DNA of 64,000 nt from Xanthobacteraceae bacterium (GCA_031291475.1 JARLIY010000103.1:1-64000), one strand, 5' to 3'; shown: positions 9,805 to 18,865, counted from the stretch's first letter. Numbers and translations: made by a program. Notes: generated from the letters alone by a model not told the origin.

Positions 9805-10254
9805 ATGACTTCAATGACGCCGGGCATTACCAAGGCCGGGACGGGCATAGACGGGATTGTCTGGAACATTCTCGGCCAAACCTACGTGCCGAAGCAGGTC
9901 AACGAAAACTCTTTCTCGTGGCACGCCACGTTTCCGCCCGGCACATTCGTTCCGCCGCATATTCATCCGACCCAGGATGAGTTCATCTACATGCTCGACG
10001 GACGGCTCGATTTCGTCCTCGAAGGCCGCGATTACGCCGGAACCGCCGGCGATCTGGTGCGGCTGCCGATGGGGATTCCGCACGGCATCTTCAACAAGTC
10101 CGACCAGACCGTGAAATGCTTCTTCTGGGTGACGCCGACGCGCAAGCTCTACGATCTGTTCTGGGCCATTCACAGCATGAAGGAACAGAACCCGCCGGAC
10201 GTCGTGGCGCTCGCGGCCAAGCACGAAGTGATGTTCCTGCCGCCGCCGGCGTAG
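9805..10254 (+). CDS. Single-domain cupin protein
   Basis: A 149-residue cupin. Cupin motif 1 is complete: HIHPTQDEFIYMLDG, giving His-X-His-X4-Glu-X6-Gly at about residues 52-66, enough for a metal site. Motif 2 is GDLVRLPMGIPHGIFN (about 84-99) with the fourth metal-ligand His. The start is the ATG at 9805, preceded by GGAG and AAGG; the frame is open 22 codons further upstream without family-like sequence. Function could be a small dioxygenase, isomerase or regulatory binding protein. It is divergent from livK and convergent with the flavin monooxygenase, so it may belong with the catabolic block. The substrate is unknown. Confidence 0.82.
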   Translation: MTSMTPGITKAGTGIDGIVWNILGQTYVPKQVNENSFSWHATFPPGTFVPPHIHPTQDEFIYMLDGRLDFVLEGRDYAGTAGDLVRLPMGIPHGIFNKSDQTVKCFFWVTPTRKLYDLFWAIHSMKEQNPPDVVALAAKHEVMFLPPPA

Positions 10255-10263
10255 ACGTAAGAG

Positions 10264-11508
10264 CTATGCCGCCTTGTTGACCTGCTCGCGCGCGAAGCCC
10301 GCGGCGGAAGCGTAGCCGCGCACGATCGCCTTGCGCTGCTCGAACGACAGCACGTCGTCGATATTGGAAAAGCCGTCCGGAGCGCGGGCTTCGACCGCGT
10401 CGATGACGCCTTCCGGGCCACCGCGCCGATTCATGTTCACGATCTCGGCCGTCGGCGGCAGCCGCATTTGCTCGTAAAGCCACAGCGCATGCACAGGGTG
10501 CTCGGCGTCTTTTAAGCGGTCGGCGAGGCAGCGCGCGTCGAGGATGGCCTGCGAAGCGCCGTTCGAACCCACCGGATACATCGGATGTGCCGCGTCGCCG
10601 AGCAACGTGACGCGGCCATGGCTCCAGCGCGGCAGCGGGTCGCGGTCGCACATCGGATATTCCCAGAACTCGTTGGTCGCCTCGATCAAAGCGCGCGCAT
10701 CGACGTAAGGGATACGGAAGCGCTGCACGTTCGGCATCAGGTCCTCGAAGCGGCCGGGCCGCGACCAATCCTGTTTTTGCGGGACCGGCATCGATGCGTC
10801 GCCGACGCGGCCGACGACCGCCCAATTGGTCAGCCTCTTGTCGGGCCGCGAGCCTTCGGCGATCGGATAGACGACGAGCTTTGCGGCAAGTCCTCCGGCC
10901 ACGACCATTGAGCGGCCGGTGAGGAAGGCCGGCCAATCCAGCGCGCCGCGCCACAGCATGAGGCCGTTCCAGCGCGGCGGACCCTCGTTGGGAAAGAGCT
11001 TTTCCCGCACCAGCGAATGGATGCCGTCGGCGCCGATCAGCACATCGCCGCGCGCGGTCGCCCGATGTGCGCCGTTGCGGTCGAAGAAATAGGCGGTGAC
11101 GCCGCCTTCGTCCTCGGTAAACGATCCAAGACGACAATTCAGGTGGATGCGCGACTCGCCGAGCCGCGCGCGCACCGCTTGGTAGATGACGCTTTGAAGC
11201 CGGCCGCGATGAATGGAGAATTGCGGGACGTCATAGCCGGCGTCGATACCGCGCGGCTCGCGCCAAATCTCCTGCCCGAAACGGTTGGTGTAGAACAACT
11301 CGTATGTGCGGATCGCGACCGCGTCGAGCCGGTCGAGCAGGCCGAGATCGGCCAGTTCCTTGATGGCATGCGGCAGCGTATTGATGCCGACGCCGAGCTC
11401 GCGGATGGCGTCCGCTTGCTCGAAAATCTCGCAATCGATCCCGCGCGCATGCAGCATCAGCGCCGTTACTAGGCCGCCGACGCCGCCGCCTGCGATGATC
11501 ACCTTCAT
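10264..11508 (-). CDS. FAD-dependent aromatic monooxygenase (group A, PhzS-like)
   Basis: A 414-residue flavoprotein hydroxylase. It has the three fingerprints of class A monooxygenases: GGGVGGLV for FAD binding (residues 7-14), DVLIGADGIHS (about 155-165) and VTLLGDAAHPMYPVGSNGA (about 290-308), where the flavin ribityl and isoalloxazine ring are bound. These enzymes use NAD(P)H and O2 to hydroxylate activated aromatic or heteroaromatic rings. Length and the long VGSNGASQAI loop resemble the PhzS/salicylate-hydroxylase branch. The start at 11508 is fixed by the Rossmann fold beginning at residue 3. It faces the acyl-CoA dehydrogenase gene divergently, and its substrate may be an indole or other aromatic compound of the neighbouring pathway (inference). 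Confidence 0.87.
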   Translation of the reverse strand: MKVIIAGGGVGGLVTALMLHARGIDCEIFEQADAIRELGVGINTLPHAIKELADLGLLDRLDAVAIRTYELFYTNRFGQEIWREPRGIDAGYDVPQFSIHRGRLQSVIYQAVRARLGESRIHLNCRLGSFTEDEGGVTAYFFDRNGAHRATARGDVLIGADGIHSLVREKLFPNEGPPRWNGLMLWRGALDWPAFLTGRSMVVAGGLAAKLVVYPIAEGSRPDKRLTNWAVVGRVGDASMPVPQKQDWSRPGRFEDLMPNVQRFRIPYVDARALIEATNEFWEYPMCDRDPLPRWSHGRVTLLGDAAHPMYPVGSNGASQAILDARCLADRLKDAEHPVHALWLYEQMRLPPTAEIVNMNRRGGPEGVIDAVEARAPDGFSNIDDVLSFEQRKAIVRGYASAAGFAREQVNKAA

Positions 11509-11647
11509 GACGATACCCCACGCAAACGCGTATTAACCCATGAGCCAGTCTGCCGCGGGCGGCGGAAAATGCAATGATTTGCCGCCGGCATGGTTATGGG
11601 CCCTGTTAGCGTGCAAAATCCGAGCTCAGAGCCGGGAGAAGAAGCCT

Positions 11648-12835
11648 ATGAGCCGAACAGCGCATTTGCGTCTGCCATTCTTCGACACGGCGCATCGCGC
11701 TTTCGCCGAGGAGCTGGACCAATGGGCCGCCCAAGCGGTGGCCGATATCGAAGGCGACGCAGGAAGCGATGCGAAACATGGCGACGTTGACGCAGCCTGC
11801 AGACGCTGGGTGCGTGCGCTCGGCGCCGCCGGCTGGCTGCGGCAGTGCGTTCCGGCCGGCTACGGCGGCGCGCATGATCCGCTGCAGTCGCTTTATCTGG
11901 TGATCGCCCGCGAAACGCTGGCGCGGCATAGCGGCTTGGCGGATTTCGCCTTTACTATGCAGGGCCTGGGCAGCGCGCCGATCACGCTTGCGGGGTCGAA
12001 CGAGATCAAGAGCCGCTATTTGCCGCGTGTCGGGAGCGGCGCCGCGATCGCCGCATTCGCGCTGACCGAGCCCGAGGCCGGCTCCGACGTTGCCGCCACA
12101 TCCACTGCGGCACGGCGCGAGAATGACCATTACGTGCTCGACGGCGAAAAAACCTTCATCTCCAACGGCGGCATTGCCGATTTCTACGGGGTCTTCGCCC
12201 GCACCGGCGAAGCCCCCGGCGCGGGCGGGCTGTCGGCTTTCGTTGTCGATGCCGGAACGCCGGGCTTTGAAATCGCCGAGCGCATCGAGGTCGTCGCGCC
12301 GCACCCGCTGGCGCGGCTGCGATTTAAGTCCTGCCGCGTTCCGCTCTCGCATCTCATCGGAACGCCCGGCGAAGGTTTCAAGATCGCCATGCGCAGCCTC
12401 GATATCTTCCGCGCCGGCGTCGCCGCTGCGGCACTGGGTTTCGCCCGCCGCGCGCTCGACGAGGCATTGTCGCGGGCGACAACGCGCAAGATGTTCGGCC
12501 AGACGCTCGGCGACTTTCAGTTGACCCAGGCTGCGCTCGCCGACATGGCGACCGAGATCGACGCGGCGGCGCTGCTCACCTATCGCGCGGCGTGGCTGCG
12601 CGACGTGGAGGGTGTGACGACCACGCGGGAAGCGGCGATGGCGAAGATGGCGGCGACGGAAGGCGCGCAGCGCGTCATCGACCGCGCGGTGCAGATGTTC
12701 GGCGGCCTCGGCGTGGGCGTCGGCTCGGTGGTCGAGCATCTCTACCGAGAAATCCGCCCGCTGCGCATCTATGAGGGAGCGACCGAGGTGCAGAAGCTCA
12801 TCATCGGCCGCGATCTGCTCAAGGCGCGAAACTAA
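11648..12835 (+). CDS. Acyl-CoA dehydrogenase family protein
   Basis: A 395-residue acyl-CoA dehydrogenase. An N-terminal helical domain is followed by the FAD signature [11 protein letters not shown] (about residues 137-147), the beta-domain with [11 protein letters not shown], and the C-terminal helical domain. The catalytic base is Glu in [11 protein letters not shown] (about 374-384), the usual position for short/medium-chain enzymes. The ATG at 11648 has a GGGAGAAG ribosome site; the frame is open back to 11540 but without homology. It oxidises an acyl-CoA at C2-C3 and passes electrons to ETF. The gene is monocistronic, convergent with the FAD oxidoreductase, and separated from it by a two-hairpin repeat. 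Confidence 0.9.
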   Translation: MSRTAHLRLPFFDTAHRAFAEELDQWAAQAVADIEGDAGSDAKHGDVDAACRRWVRALGAAGWLRQCVPAGYGGAHDPLQSLYLVIARETLARHSGLADFAFTMQGLGSAPITLAGSNEIKSRYLPRVGSGAAIAAFALTEPEAGSDVAATSTAARRENDHYVLDGEKTFISNGGIADFYGVFARTGEAPGAGGLSAFVVDAGTPGFEIAERIEVVAPHPLARLRFKSCRVPLSHLIGTPGEGFKIAMRSLDIFRAGVAAAALGFARRALDEALSRATTRKMFGQTLGDFQLTQAALADMATEIDAAALLTYRAAWLRDVEGVTTTREAAMAKMAATEGAQRVIDRAVQMFGGLGVGVGSVVEHLYREIRPLRIYEGATEVQKLIIGRDLLKARN

Positions 12836-12854
12836 GAGGGCACCCCTTTCGCTC

Positions 12855-12930
12855 ATTCCCGCGTAAGCGGGAATGCAGGTGGGCAGCCGTATGGCGATGG
12901 ATTCTTCTGGGTCCCCGCTTTCGCGGGGAC
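12855..12930. repeat. REP-like double hairpin between convergent genes
   Basis: Hairpin one: ATTCCCGC (12855-12862), loop GTAA, GCGGGAAT (12867-12874). Hairpin two: GTCCCCGC (12911-12918), loop TTTC, GCGGGGAC (12923-12930). The tetraloop-capped 8-bp stems and their place between convergent stop codons fit a dispersed palindromic repeat of Bradyrhizobium-like genomes that also insulates transcription in both directions. No transposase is present. Confidence 0.75.
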
Positions 12931-12943
12931 GAGCGGATGCCGC

Positions 12944-14506
12944 TCACGCACCCGCCAGCATCTTGGCCAGCGTGAAGCCTGAGCCGGCGCCGGTGCCGGC
13001 GCCCGGCCAGGTCGAGGCGCCCACCATGAACAGACGATCGACCGGGGTGCCGTAGCGCGACCAGCCGAAGGCCGGACGGAACAGAAAATTCTGGTCGAGG
13101 TGGTGGCTGCCGCCGAGGCTGTCGCCGCCGACCAGATTGGGATTATCGCGTTCGAGGTCGGCGGGCGAATGCACCGCACGCGCGAGGATGCTGCCGGCAA
13201 AACCGGGCGCATAGCGTTCGATGATGCCGATCACGCGGTTGGCGTAGGCTTCTTTGACCTCGTCCCAGTTCCGGCCGGCAATGCTGCCGGCCGCATCGCC
13301 GCGGATGCGCGACGGCAGGACCCGCACCTGGATCCAGAGCACGTGCTTGCCCGGCGGCGCCCGCGACGGATCGATGGCGGTCGGCTGGCCGACGACGAGT
13401 CCGGGCTCGGCCGGCAGCAGGCCATCGAGAGCGTCCGTATAGGTTCTCGCCAAGGCCGAAAGCGACGGCGCAAGGTGCACATAGGCAAAGCGCCGCAATT
13501 CGGCGCCCGCGCTCCAGTCCGGCAAATCGTTGAGAGCGAGGTGGATCATCATCGTCGCCGGGCCGGAGCGGAATCGGGCGAGGCGTCGCGTCGCTGCCGA
13601 CGTGGCAGGCACGAGCTGTCCGAACAACACGCGCGGATGCAAATTGGCGATCACGCCGCGGGTCGCCTCGATCCGCTCACCGCCCGCGAGCACGACGCCT
13701 TTGGCGGCTCCGCCTTCGATCGCGATGCTTTGCACCGGCGCGCCGAGCCGGACCTCGCCGCCCGCGGCGTCGATTGCCCGAACCAACGCGGAAATGATCG
13801 TGTCGGCGCCGCCACGCCCGAGCGCCATGCCGAAGGCCTGATCCGCCATCGCCTCCAGATAGGGGAACAGCGCGCCGCCCGCGCAGTCGGGCGAAAAATC
13901 AAGATGCATGCCCCAGATGGCGAGCATGGCTTTGAGTTGTTCGCTCTCGAAGTTTTCATCGAGCCATTCGCGCGGCGATGAGACAAGGAGGCGCGCCGTG
14001 TCGGCCACCCACGCGGTCCCGCGCGCCCGCCACGCCGAAAAGGCCACGCGCAGCGCCTGCCACGACGGCAGCGGCGTGCCGAGAAGCCCGAAGATATGTG
14101 GCGCGTCCTCACCGAATGCCGCCGTCATGGCGCGCCAGCGCTCGGCGTCTGCCGGACTTAAAGCCGCGATCCGGCTGGCGTTGGCCTCGGAATTCTTTTC
14201 CACGCCGAGCCAGCCTCCGTCCGGAAATGCCGTGGCGAAACAGTGTTCGGCGCCGACGAAATCAAGCCCGTGGGCGAGCAGGCGGTCCTTGTGGGCGGCA
14301 AAGAACGGCGAGCCGGCGAACAACCCCAAATTCATGGCGTAAACGTCGTGGCGAAAGCCCGGCTGCGTGATCTCGGCGGTCTTGACCGCGCCGCCGGCGA
14401 TTTCGGCGCGTTCCACAACGATGATTTTCCAGCCTTTAGTGGCGAGATGCAGGGCGGCCGCCAAACCGTTGACTCCGGCGCCGATCACGACTGCATCGTA
14501 CGGCAT
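12944..14506 (-). CDS. Phytoene-desaturase-like NAD(P)/FAD-dependent oxidoreductase 1
   Basis: A 520-residue flavoprotein of the amine oxidase/phytoene dehydrogenase superfamily. The dinucleotide fold VIGAGVNGLAAALHLA starts at residue 7 and is followed by VVERAEIAGG. The C-terminal FAD motif LFMVGASTWPGAGTGAGSG lies near residue 487-505. It is a paralogue of the protein encoded at 15452-17032 (same length, shared NLVGGD and GAST-PG-G-G-G blocks). These two flank the cyclase-family hydrolase gene, one on each strand. The substrate cannot be told from sequence; enzymes of this group desaturate or oxidise lipophilic or cyclic substrates. No carotenoid genes are near, so a carotenoid role is unlikely. 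Confidence 0.85.
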   Translation of the reverse strand: MPYDAVVIGAGVNGLAAALHLATKGWKIIVVERAEIAGGAVKTAEITQPGFRHDVYAMNLGLFAGSPFFAAHKDRLLAHGLDFVGAEHCFATAFPDGGWLGVEKNSEANASRIAALSPADAERWRAMTAAFGEDAPHIFGLLGTPLPSWQALRVAFSAWRARGTAWVADTARLLVSSPREWLDENFESEQLKAMLAIWGMHLDFSPDCAGGALFPYLEAMADQAFGMALGRGGADTIISALVRAIDAAGGEVRLGAPVQSIAIEGGAAKGVVLAGGERIEATRGVIANLHPRVLFGQLVPATSAATRRLARFRSGPATMMIHLALNDLPDWSAGAELRRFAYVHLAPSLSALARTYTDALDGLLPAEPGLVVGQPTAIDPSRAPPGKHVLWIQVRVLPSRIRGDAAGSIAGRNWDEVKEAYANRVIGIIERYAPGFAGSILARAVHSPADLERDNPNLVGGDSLGGSHHLDQNFLFRPAFGWSRYGTPVDRLFMVGASTWPGAGTGAGSGFTLAKMLAGA

Positions 14507-14534
14507 CGACCGCTCCCTGCCCGCGCGGGATCGC

Positions 14535-14564
14535 TTGCCAGCGCAGATATTTCATATCTAAAAT
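14535..14564 (+). promoter_or_regulatory. Sigma70-like promoter with embedded palindrome upstream of the hydrolase gene
   Basis: TTGCCA at 14535-14540 and TAAAAT at 14559-14564 are separated by 18 bp; each matches the sigma70 consensus at 5 of 6 positions. Inside the spacer and touching the -10 box is the palindrome AGATAT-TTC-ATATCT (14545-14559). A repressor bound there would block the polymerase. The same site could control the divergent oxidoreductase gene starting at 14506. No regulator gene is adjacent. Confidence 0.5.
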
Positions 14565-14642
14565 GTTCGCGCTAGGCTTGCTGCCGAAGGCATTTAGCTT
14601 CCCATTCTTGACCTTCATGAACGAGCGCGACGGAGACACCGC

Positions 14643-15434
14643 ATGACCAGCACACAAGTTCTCAATGATTTTGCCTCGGCGCTCGCGTCCGGCGCCATCG
14701 AGGTGGTCGACCTGACCGCGCCGCTCGGCCCGGAAACGCCGCTGATCAAGCTGCCGCCGCAGATCGGCAAGAACACGCCGCCCATCGAAATTCACGCCAT
14801 TTCGAACTTCGATAAAGACGGGCCGTTCTGGGCGTGGAATTGGCTGAAGCTCGGCGAGCATTCGGGCACGCATTTCGATGCGCCGAACCATTGGATCAGT
14901 GGCAAGGACTATAAGGACGGCGGCACCGACACCATTCCGGTAAGGAATTTCGTCGCGCCGGCCTGCGTGATCGACTGCTCGGCGGAGACGGCGAAGAACA
15001 GCGATTTTCTTCTGACCGTTGACGGGGTGAAAGCATGGGAAAAGAAGCATGGCGACATCCCGGCCGGCTGCTGGGTGCTGATGCGCACCGACTGGTATAA
15101 GCGCAACAGCAGCGAGGCGAGGTTCCTCAACGCCGACGACAAGGGGCCGCATTCGCCGGGCCCGACGGCCGAGACGATCCATTATCTGATCGCCAAGGGC
15201 GTCATTGGTTGGGGCTCGGAGGCGGTCGGCACCGATGCGGGTTCGGCAGGCGGCATGGATCCGCCGTTTCCGGCACACACCTTCATGCACAAGGCCAACC
15301 GCTACGGTCTCGCCAGCCTCTGCCAGCTCGACAAGCTGCCGCCGAAGGGCGCGATCCTGATCGCGGCGCCGCTGAAGATCGTCAAGGGCACCGGCAGTCC
15401 GCTGCGGGTGCTGGCGTTAGTGCCCAAGCATTAG
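14643..15434 (+). CDS. Cyclase-family metal-dependent hydrolase, isatin hydrolase-like
   Basis: A 263-residue member of the cyclase / kynurenine formamidase superfamily. The metal motif is complete, HSGTHFDAPNHW, with ligands His73, His77 and Asp79 and a further His83. These are the residue numbers I recall for the Mn-dependent isatin hydrolase of Labrenzia. The blocks DGPFWAWNW, FLNADDKGPHSPGPT, GTDAGSAGGMDPPFPAH and KGAILIAAPLK also look like that enzyme. Isatin hydrolase opens the lactam ring of isatin to isatinate, a step reported in indole-3-acetate breakdown. Kynurenine formamidase is the main alternative but is usually shorter and lacks the PPFPAH block. The gene is preceded by a good promoter and ends 17 bp before the next FAD oxidoreductase, so the two are probably cotranscribed. 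It is cytoplasmic, with no signal peptide. Confidence 0.85.
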   Translation: MTSTQVLNDFASALASGAIEVVDLTAPLGPETPLIKLPPQIGKNTPPIEIHAISNFDKDGPFWAWNWLKLGEHSGTHFDAPNHWISGKDYKDGGTDTIPVRNFVAPACVIDCSAETAKNSDFLLTVDGVKAWEKKHGDIPAGCWVLMRTDWYKRNSSEARFLNADDKGPHSPGPTAETIHYLIAKGVIGWGSEAVGTDAGSAGGMDPPFPAHTFMHKANRYGLASLCQLDKLPPKGAILIAAPLKIVKGTGSPLRVLALVPKH

Positions 15435-15451
15435 GGTCAGGCCAAAGGCAA

Positions 15452-17032
15452 ATGGCGGTCGCCGACTATGTGATTGTCGGAAGCGGGATCAATGCGCTGG
15501 TCGCGGCCGCGCTGTTGGGCCGTAAAGGCCACAAGGTCGTTGTGCTCGAACGCAACGACCGCATCGGCGGCTGCATCCGCACCGAGGAGATCACCGCGCC
15601 CGGCTTCGTGCACGACGTGATGGCGACGACCTTCGTCCTGTTCATCACGTCGCCTGCTTATGCCGAGCTCGGCCCCGATCTGGAAAAGCGCGGCTTGACT
15701 TTCGCGCACTCGCCGACGCCGACCGCGGTGCTGCTGCCCGACGGGCGGCATGCCATCCTCGCCATGGACCGCAAGACCAACATCGCGGCATTCGAGGAAC
15801 TCGCGGCCGGCGATGGCGCGCGCTTCGACGCCGATATCGGCCGCGTCGGCGCCGATGCGCCGTTTCTGTTCGCGCTGCTCGGCGGCTCGCTCTGGTCGCG
15901 TACGATGCTCAAACTCGTGGCGCGTGAAGCCTGGCGGCGCGGTCTGCGCGGGCTCGCCACCTTTTTTGGCGACGCGCTCGGTAACGCGCGTGGCTGGCTG
16001 GAGGCGCGGTATCAATCCGAGCTGGTCCGCGCGCTGTTCGCGCCCTGGGTGCTGCACACCGGGCTCGGCCCGGAAAGCGCCTATTCCGGACAGATGGCGA
16101 AGGTCATCGCCTTTGCGCTCGAAGCCGCCGGTGCGCCGATCGTCAAGGGCGGCGCCAAGAACGCGAGCGCTGCGTTCGAGCGCCTGATCCGCGATCAGAA
16201 CGGCGAAATTCTCCTCGGCGCCGATGTTGAACGAATCTTGCTCGATGCCAATGGCGGCGCGCGCGGCGTGCGGCTGGTCGGCGGCAAAGAGATCGAAGCT
16301 GCCAGGGGCGTGATCTGTTCGGTGACGCCCAATCAACTCTATGGGCGGTTGCTGGCGGATGTCGCGCTGGCGGCTGATGTGACCGAGGCCGTCGCGCAAT
16401 ATCGTTACGGCAAAGGCAATATGCAGATTCACTACGCGCTCAAGACCCCGCCGAAATGGAAGGCGCCGGCGCTGGGCTCAGTCGCGCTCACGCATTTGAC
16501 ACCCGGGCTCGACGGCGTGTCGAAGGCCGCGAACGAAGCCGAGCGCGGCATGCTGCCGGTCGTGCCGACTATCTGCGTCGGCCAGCCCGCGGCACTCGAT
16601 CCGAGCCGTTGTCCGCAGGGCAAGTCGATTCTCTGGCTGCAGCTGCCGGAAGCGCCGCGCTTCATCAAGGGCGATGCGGCCGGCGAGATCGCCGTGCCGG
16701 CCGACGGCCGCTGGACGGAAGCCGTGCGCGAACAATACGCCGATCGCGTGGAGGCGATCCTCGCCTCGCATATCGAGGATTTTCGCGGTAACGTGATCGC
16801 GCGCAAAGCCTATTCGCCGGCGGATCTTGAAGAGCTTAACGTTAACCTCGTCGGCGGCGACCCTTACGGCGGCTTCTGCGGCATCGACCAGTTTTTCCTG
16901 TGGCGGCCGTTCCACTCATCCGTCAATCACCGCACACCGGTGGCGCGGCTTTTCCACATCGGCGCCTCGACCCATCCGGGGCCGGGCCTCGGCGGTGGAT
17001 CGGGATATTTGGTGGCGAAGGCGTTGGGCTGA
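15452..17032 (+). CDS. Phytoene-desaturase-like NAD(P)/FAD-dependent oxidoreductase 2
   Basis: A 526-residue flavoprotein, paralogous to the one at 12944-14506. The FAD fold YVIVGSGINALVAAALLG begins at residue 6, with VVVLERNDRIGG following. The C-terminal FAD motif LFHIGASTHPGPGLGGGSG is at about 500-518. I use the ATG at 15452 because the Rossmann fold starts there; the upstream open frame overlaps the hydrolase gene in another frame. It is 17 bp downstream of the isatin hydrolase-like gene, suggesting both act in one pathway. It could oxidise or desaturate a ring or side chain before or after the hydrolytic step; this is inference. It is convergent with a small ORF. Confidence 0.85.
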   Translation: MAVADYVIVGSGINALVAAALLGRKGHKVVVLERNDRIGGCIRTEEITAPGFVHDVMATTFVLFITSPAYAELGPDLEKRGLTFAHSPTPTAVLLPDGRHAILAMDRKTNIAAFEELAAGDGARFDADIGRVGADAPFLFALLGGSLWSRTMLKLVAREAWRRGLRGLATFFGDALGNARGWLEARYQSELVRALFAPWVLHTGLGPESAYSGQMAKVIAFALEAAGAPIVKGGAKNASAAFERLIRDQNGEILLGADVERILLDANGGARGVRLVGGKEIEAARGVICSVTPNQLYGRLLADVALAADVTEAVAQYRYGKGNMQIHYALKTPPKWKAPALGSVALTHLTPGLDGVSKAANEAERGMLPVVPTICVGQPAALDPSRCPQGKSILWLQLPEAPRFIKGDAAGEIAVPADGRWTEAVREQYADRVEAILASHIEDFRGNVIARKAYSPADLEELNVNLVGGDPYGGFCGIDQFFLWRPFHSSVNHRTPVARLFHIGASTHPGPGLGGGSGYLVAKALG

Positions 17033-17053
17033 GCGCCGGCTGCGTCGCGCGAA

Positions 17054-17287
17054 TTATCGCTTTTTCTTCTTGCTGGTCTTCTTCGCAAAAATCGCGATCC
17101 AGTTTTCCTTGTAGGCGGCGGTGACCGGTTTCTGGCCTTCGCCCCGGCTGTAATTGGAAGGCGCAGCGGCGGTGGTCTCGCCACTTTTGGCCGTGGCTTG
17201 ATCCGCGCCTGAAATGCTCTTGTCTTTCGCGGCGGCCTCGGGTTTTGGCGCGGGGTCTGCTTTTGCTTTTTTGTTATCGCTGGCCAT
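17054..17287 (-). CDS. Small lysine-rich protein downstream of iorB
   Basis: A 77-residue, highly basic protein. The first 45 residues are Ala/Lys/Pro-rich and look disordered. The C-terminal part (NYSRGEGQKPVTAAYKENW followed by IAIFAKK and KKKKR) looks like a conserved short motif I associate with small Bradyrhizobiaceae proteins, from memory. It begins 16 bp after the iorB stop on the same strand, so it probably shares the iorAB transcript. No catalytic motif or membrane segment is seen. A nucleic-acid-binding or complex-stabilising role is possible but unsupported. Confidence 0.6.
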   Translation of the reverse strand: MASDNKKAKADPAPKPEAAAKDKSISGADQATAKSGETTAAAPSNYSRGEGQKPVTAAYKENWIAIFAKKTSKKKKR

Positions 17288-17303
17288 TGATGCCTAAGGG
17301 CGC

Positions 17304-18848
17304 CTACGGCGTTGAAATGGTCTTGAGCGCGCCGTCGAGTGCAATGCCTTTCTCGTCCATCAGGGCGGCGTCGCGCAGCCGCCGCATCCACTCGGCGCCG
17401 TCGGCGCGGGGCGCCAGCAGCGGCACGGCGCCGATCACACGATCGAATTTCGAGACGCCGCGCGCATGCGTGTCGGAATAGCCTTTGACCAGACGCCGCG
17501 TATTGATGATCTCGACGGCGAGGTCGTAGTTCTCAGGCACGCGCTCGGCGGCGAGCGCGAGCCATGCGTCGAGATGCGTCATCTCGCGCTTGTGGCGCAA
17601 AGTCGTTCGCCGGATCGGCTTCAGCGCGGCAAGGAGGTAAAGCATCAGGAACCAGTGGATCGTTCCCGAGCGCACGCGGCGGCCTTTGCGGAACATCCAG
17701 CCGAACAACGCCGGATTCGACTCCAGAAAGCGCCCGAGCGGCGCCGGCATGGTGCCGGCGACTTCTTCCAGGCGCGGGTGCATGTACTCCGTGGTGTAGA
17801 CGATCTGGCCTTCGCCGACGCTATTCTCGCGCTGGACGCGTTCGAAGCGGCTCTTTCGCGTTTTCAAGTCAGCAACGCGGATCACATCGTCATAGGTCAT
17901 CGCCACGGCGATGTATTTGGCCGCCGCCGCGGTGAGCGCGTAGTTCTTCGCCGCACCGCCGTGGGCGCGGTCAAGCTGGTAAATCTTCGTGACGCGATCG
18001 AGGTATTCGCCGGCATAGACCGGATCCTGGAAATCGGTGAGGTGCTTGACGCCGGCGAACAGAATCTTGTGCAGGGCCGAGGGAAATTCCCGCATGCGCG
18101 CCAGAAGCGTGTCCAGGTCGGCGCGCCCCGCCGAAGCCGGCACCGGCGCAAAACGCTTGCCGGGGCGGGCAAGCGCCGGGCGGGGTGCGTCGGGCTGCAC
18201 GGCTTGCTCGTAGGCGGCGCCGAAGGCTTTGAGGCTCGGCTCGATGCCTTTGCCGCCGGCCTTGATAATGGCTTCGAAGCTCTCGCGGGCAAACGGCAAA
18301 GTGGCCGATGCGGCGAGCGCCCCGAACAGGCAGGCCGAGATGTGGCTGTTATTCTTGTTGGCCAGCGCCTCCATGTCGAAAGCGATGGTGCGCTTGGCCG
18401 CCACGCCAGCCGCGTCGACGACCACAGCCGGATCGGCGGTGGCGTCTCCGGGCTTTTCCTTCTCGGCGGTCGAATACAGGCGGTGGGTCGAAGCGATCAA
18501 GGTGGTGCGGTCGGGCGTCACCAGCCCGCGCAAGATGGAGCGCCCGGCCTCCATCAGCTCGGATGCCAGCACCACGTCGACTTCGCCCTGCGCCGGCATC
18601 AGGGAGAGGATCGGCGCGCGGCCGGCCTTTGGCGGCAGCATCTCGACGTAATAGATCGTCGCGCCGGTGCGCTGGGCGACGCCTGGCACCGAGGTGGATT
18701 GCGCGTGCCAGCCCTGCTGTTCGGCAAGCTCCACGATCCAGTCGGCGAGCACGCCGCCGCCTTGGCCGCCCATCGCCATAACCGCGATGCAAATCGGCCG
18801 TTCGGTGGTGAACCTGGTCGGCGTCAGCGTCGTCGATAGGTCGTTCAT
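17304..18848 (-). CDS. iorB: Indolepyruvate:ferredoxin oxidoreductase subunit beta
   Basis: A 514-residue protein. The N-terminal domain (about 15-200) is the gamma-type pyruvate:ferredoxin oxidoreductase domain, with MAMGGQGGGVLADW at about 24-37 and VPGVAQRTGATIYY (about 51-65). A long C-terminal extension (about 230-510) is typical of the large proteobacterial IorB. It has no TPP or Fe-S motif of its own and completes the active complex with IorA, whose gene ends 17 bp upstream. The complex decarboxylates aryl pyruvates, such as indolepyruvate, to aryl-acetyl-CoA and reduces ferredoxin. I use the ATG at 18848, since the frame upstream runs into iorA without homology. Confidence 0.88.
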   Translation of the reverse strand: MNDLSTTLTPTRFTTERPICIAVMAMGGQGGGVLADWIVELAEQQGWHAQSTSVPGVAQRTGATIYYVEMLPPKAGRAPILSLMPAQGEVDVVLASELMEAGRSILRGLVTPDRTTLIASTHRLYSTAEKEKPGDATADPAVVVDAAGVAAKRTIAFDMEALANKNNSHISACLFGALAASATLPFARESFEAIIKAGGKGIEPSLKAFGAAYEQAVQPDAPRPALARPGKRFAPVPASAGRADLDTLLARMREFPSALHKILFAGVKHLTDFQDPVYAGEYLDRVTKIYQLDRAHGGAAKNYALTAAAAKYIAVAMTYDDVIRVADLKTRKSRFERVQRENSVGEGQIVYTTEYMHPRLEEVAGTMPAPLGRFLESNPALFGWMFRKGRRVRSGTIHWFLMLYLLAALKPIRRTTLRHKREMTHLDAWLALAAERVPENYDLAVEIINTRRLVKGYSDTHARGVSKFDRVIGAVPLLAPRADGAEWMRRLRDAALMDEKGIALDGALKTISTP

Positions 18849-18865
18849 GATGCCGCGGTTCCGCG

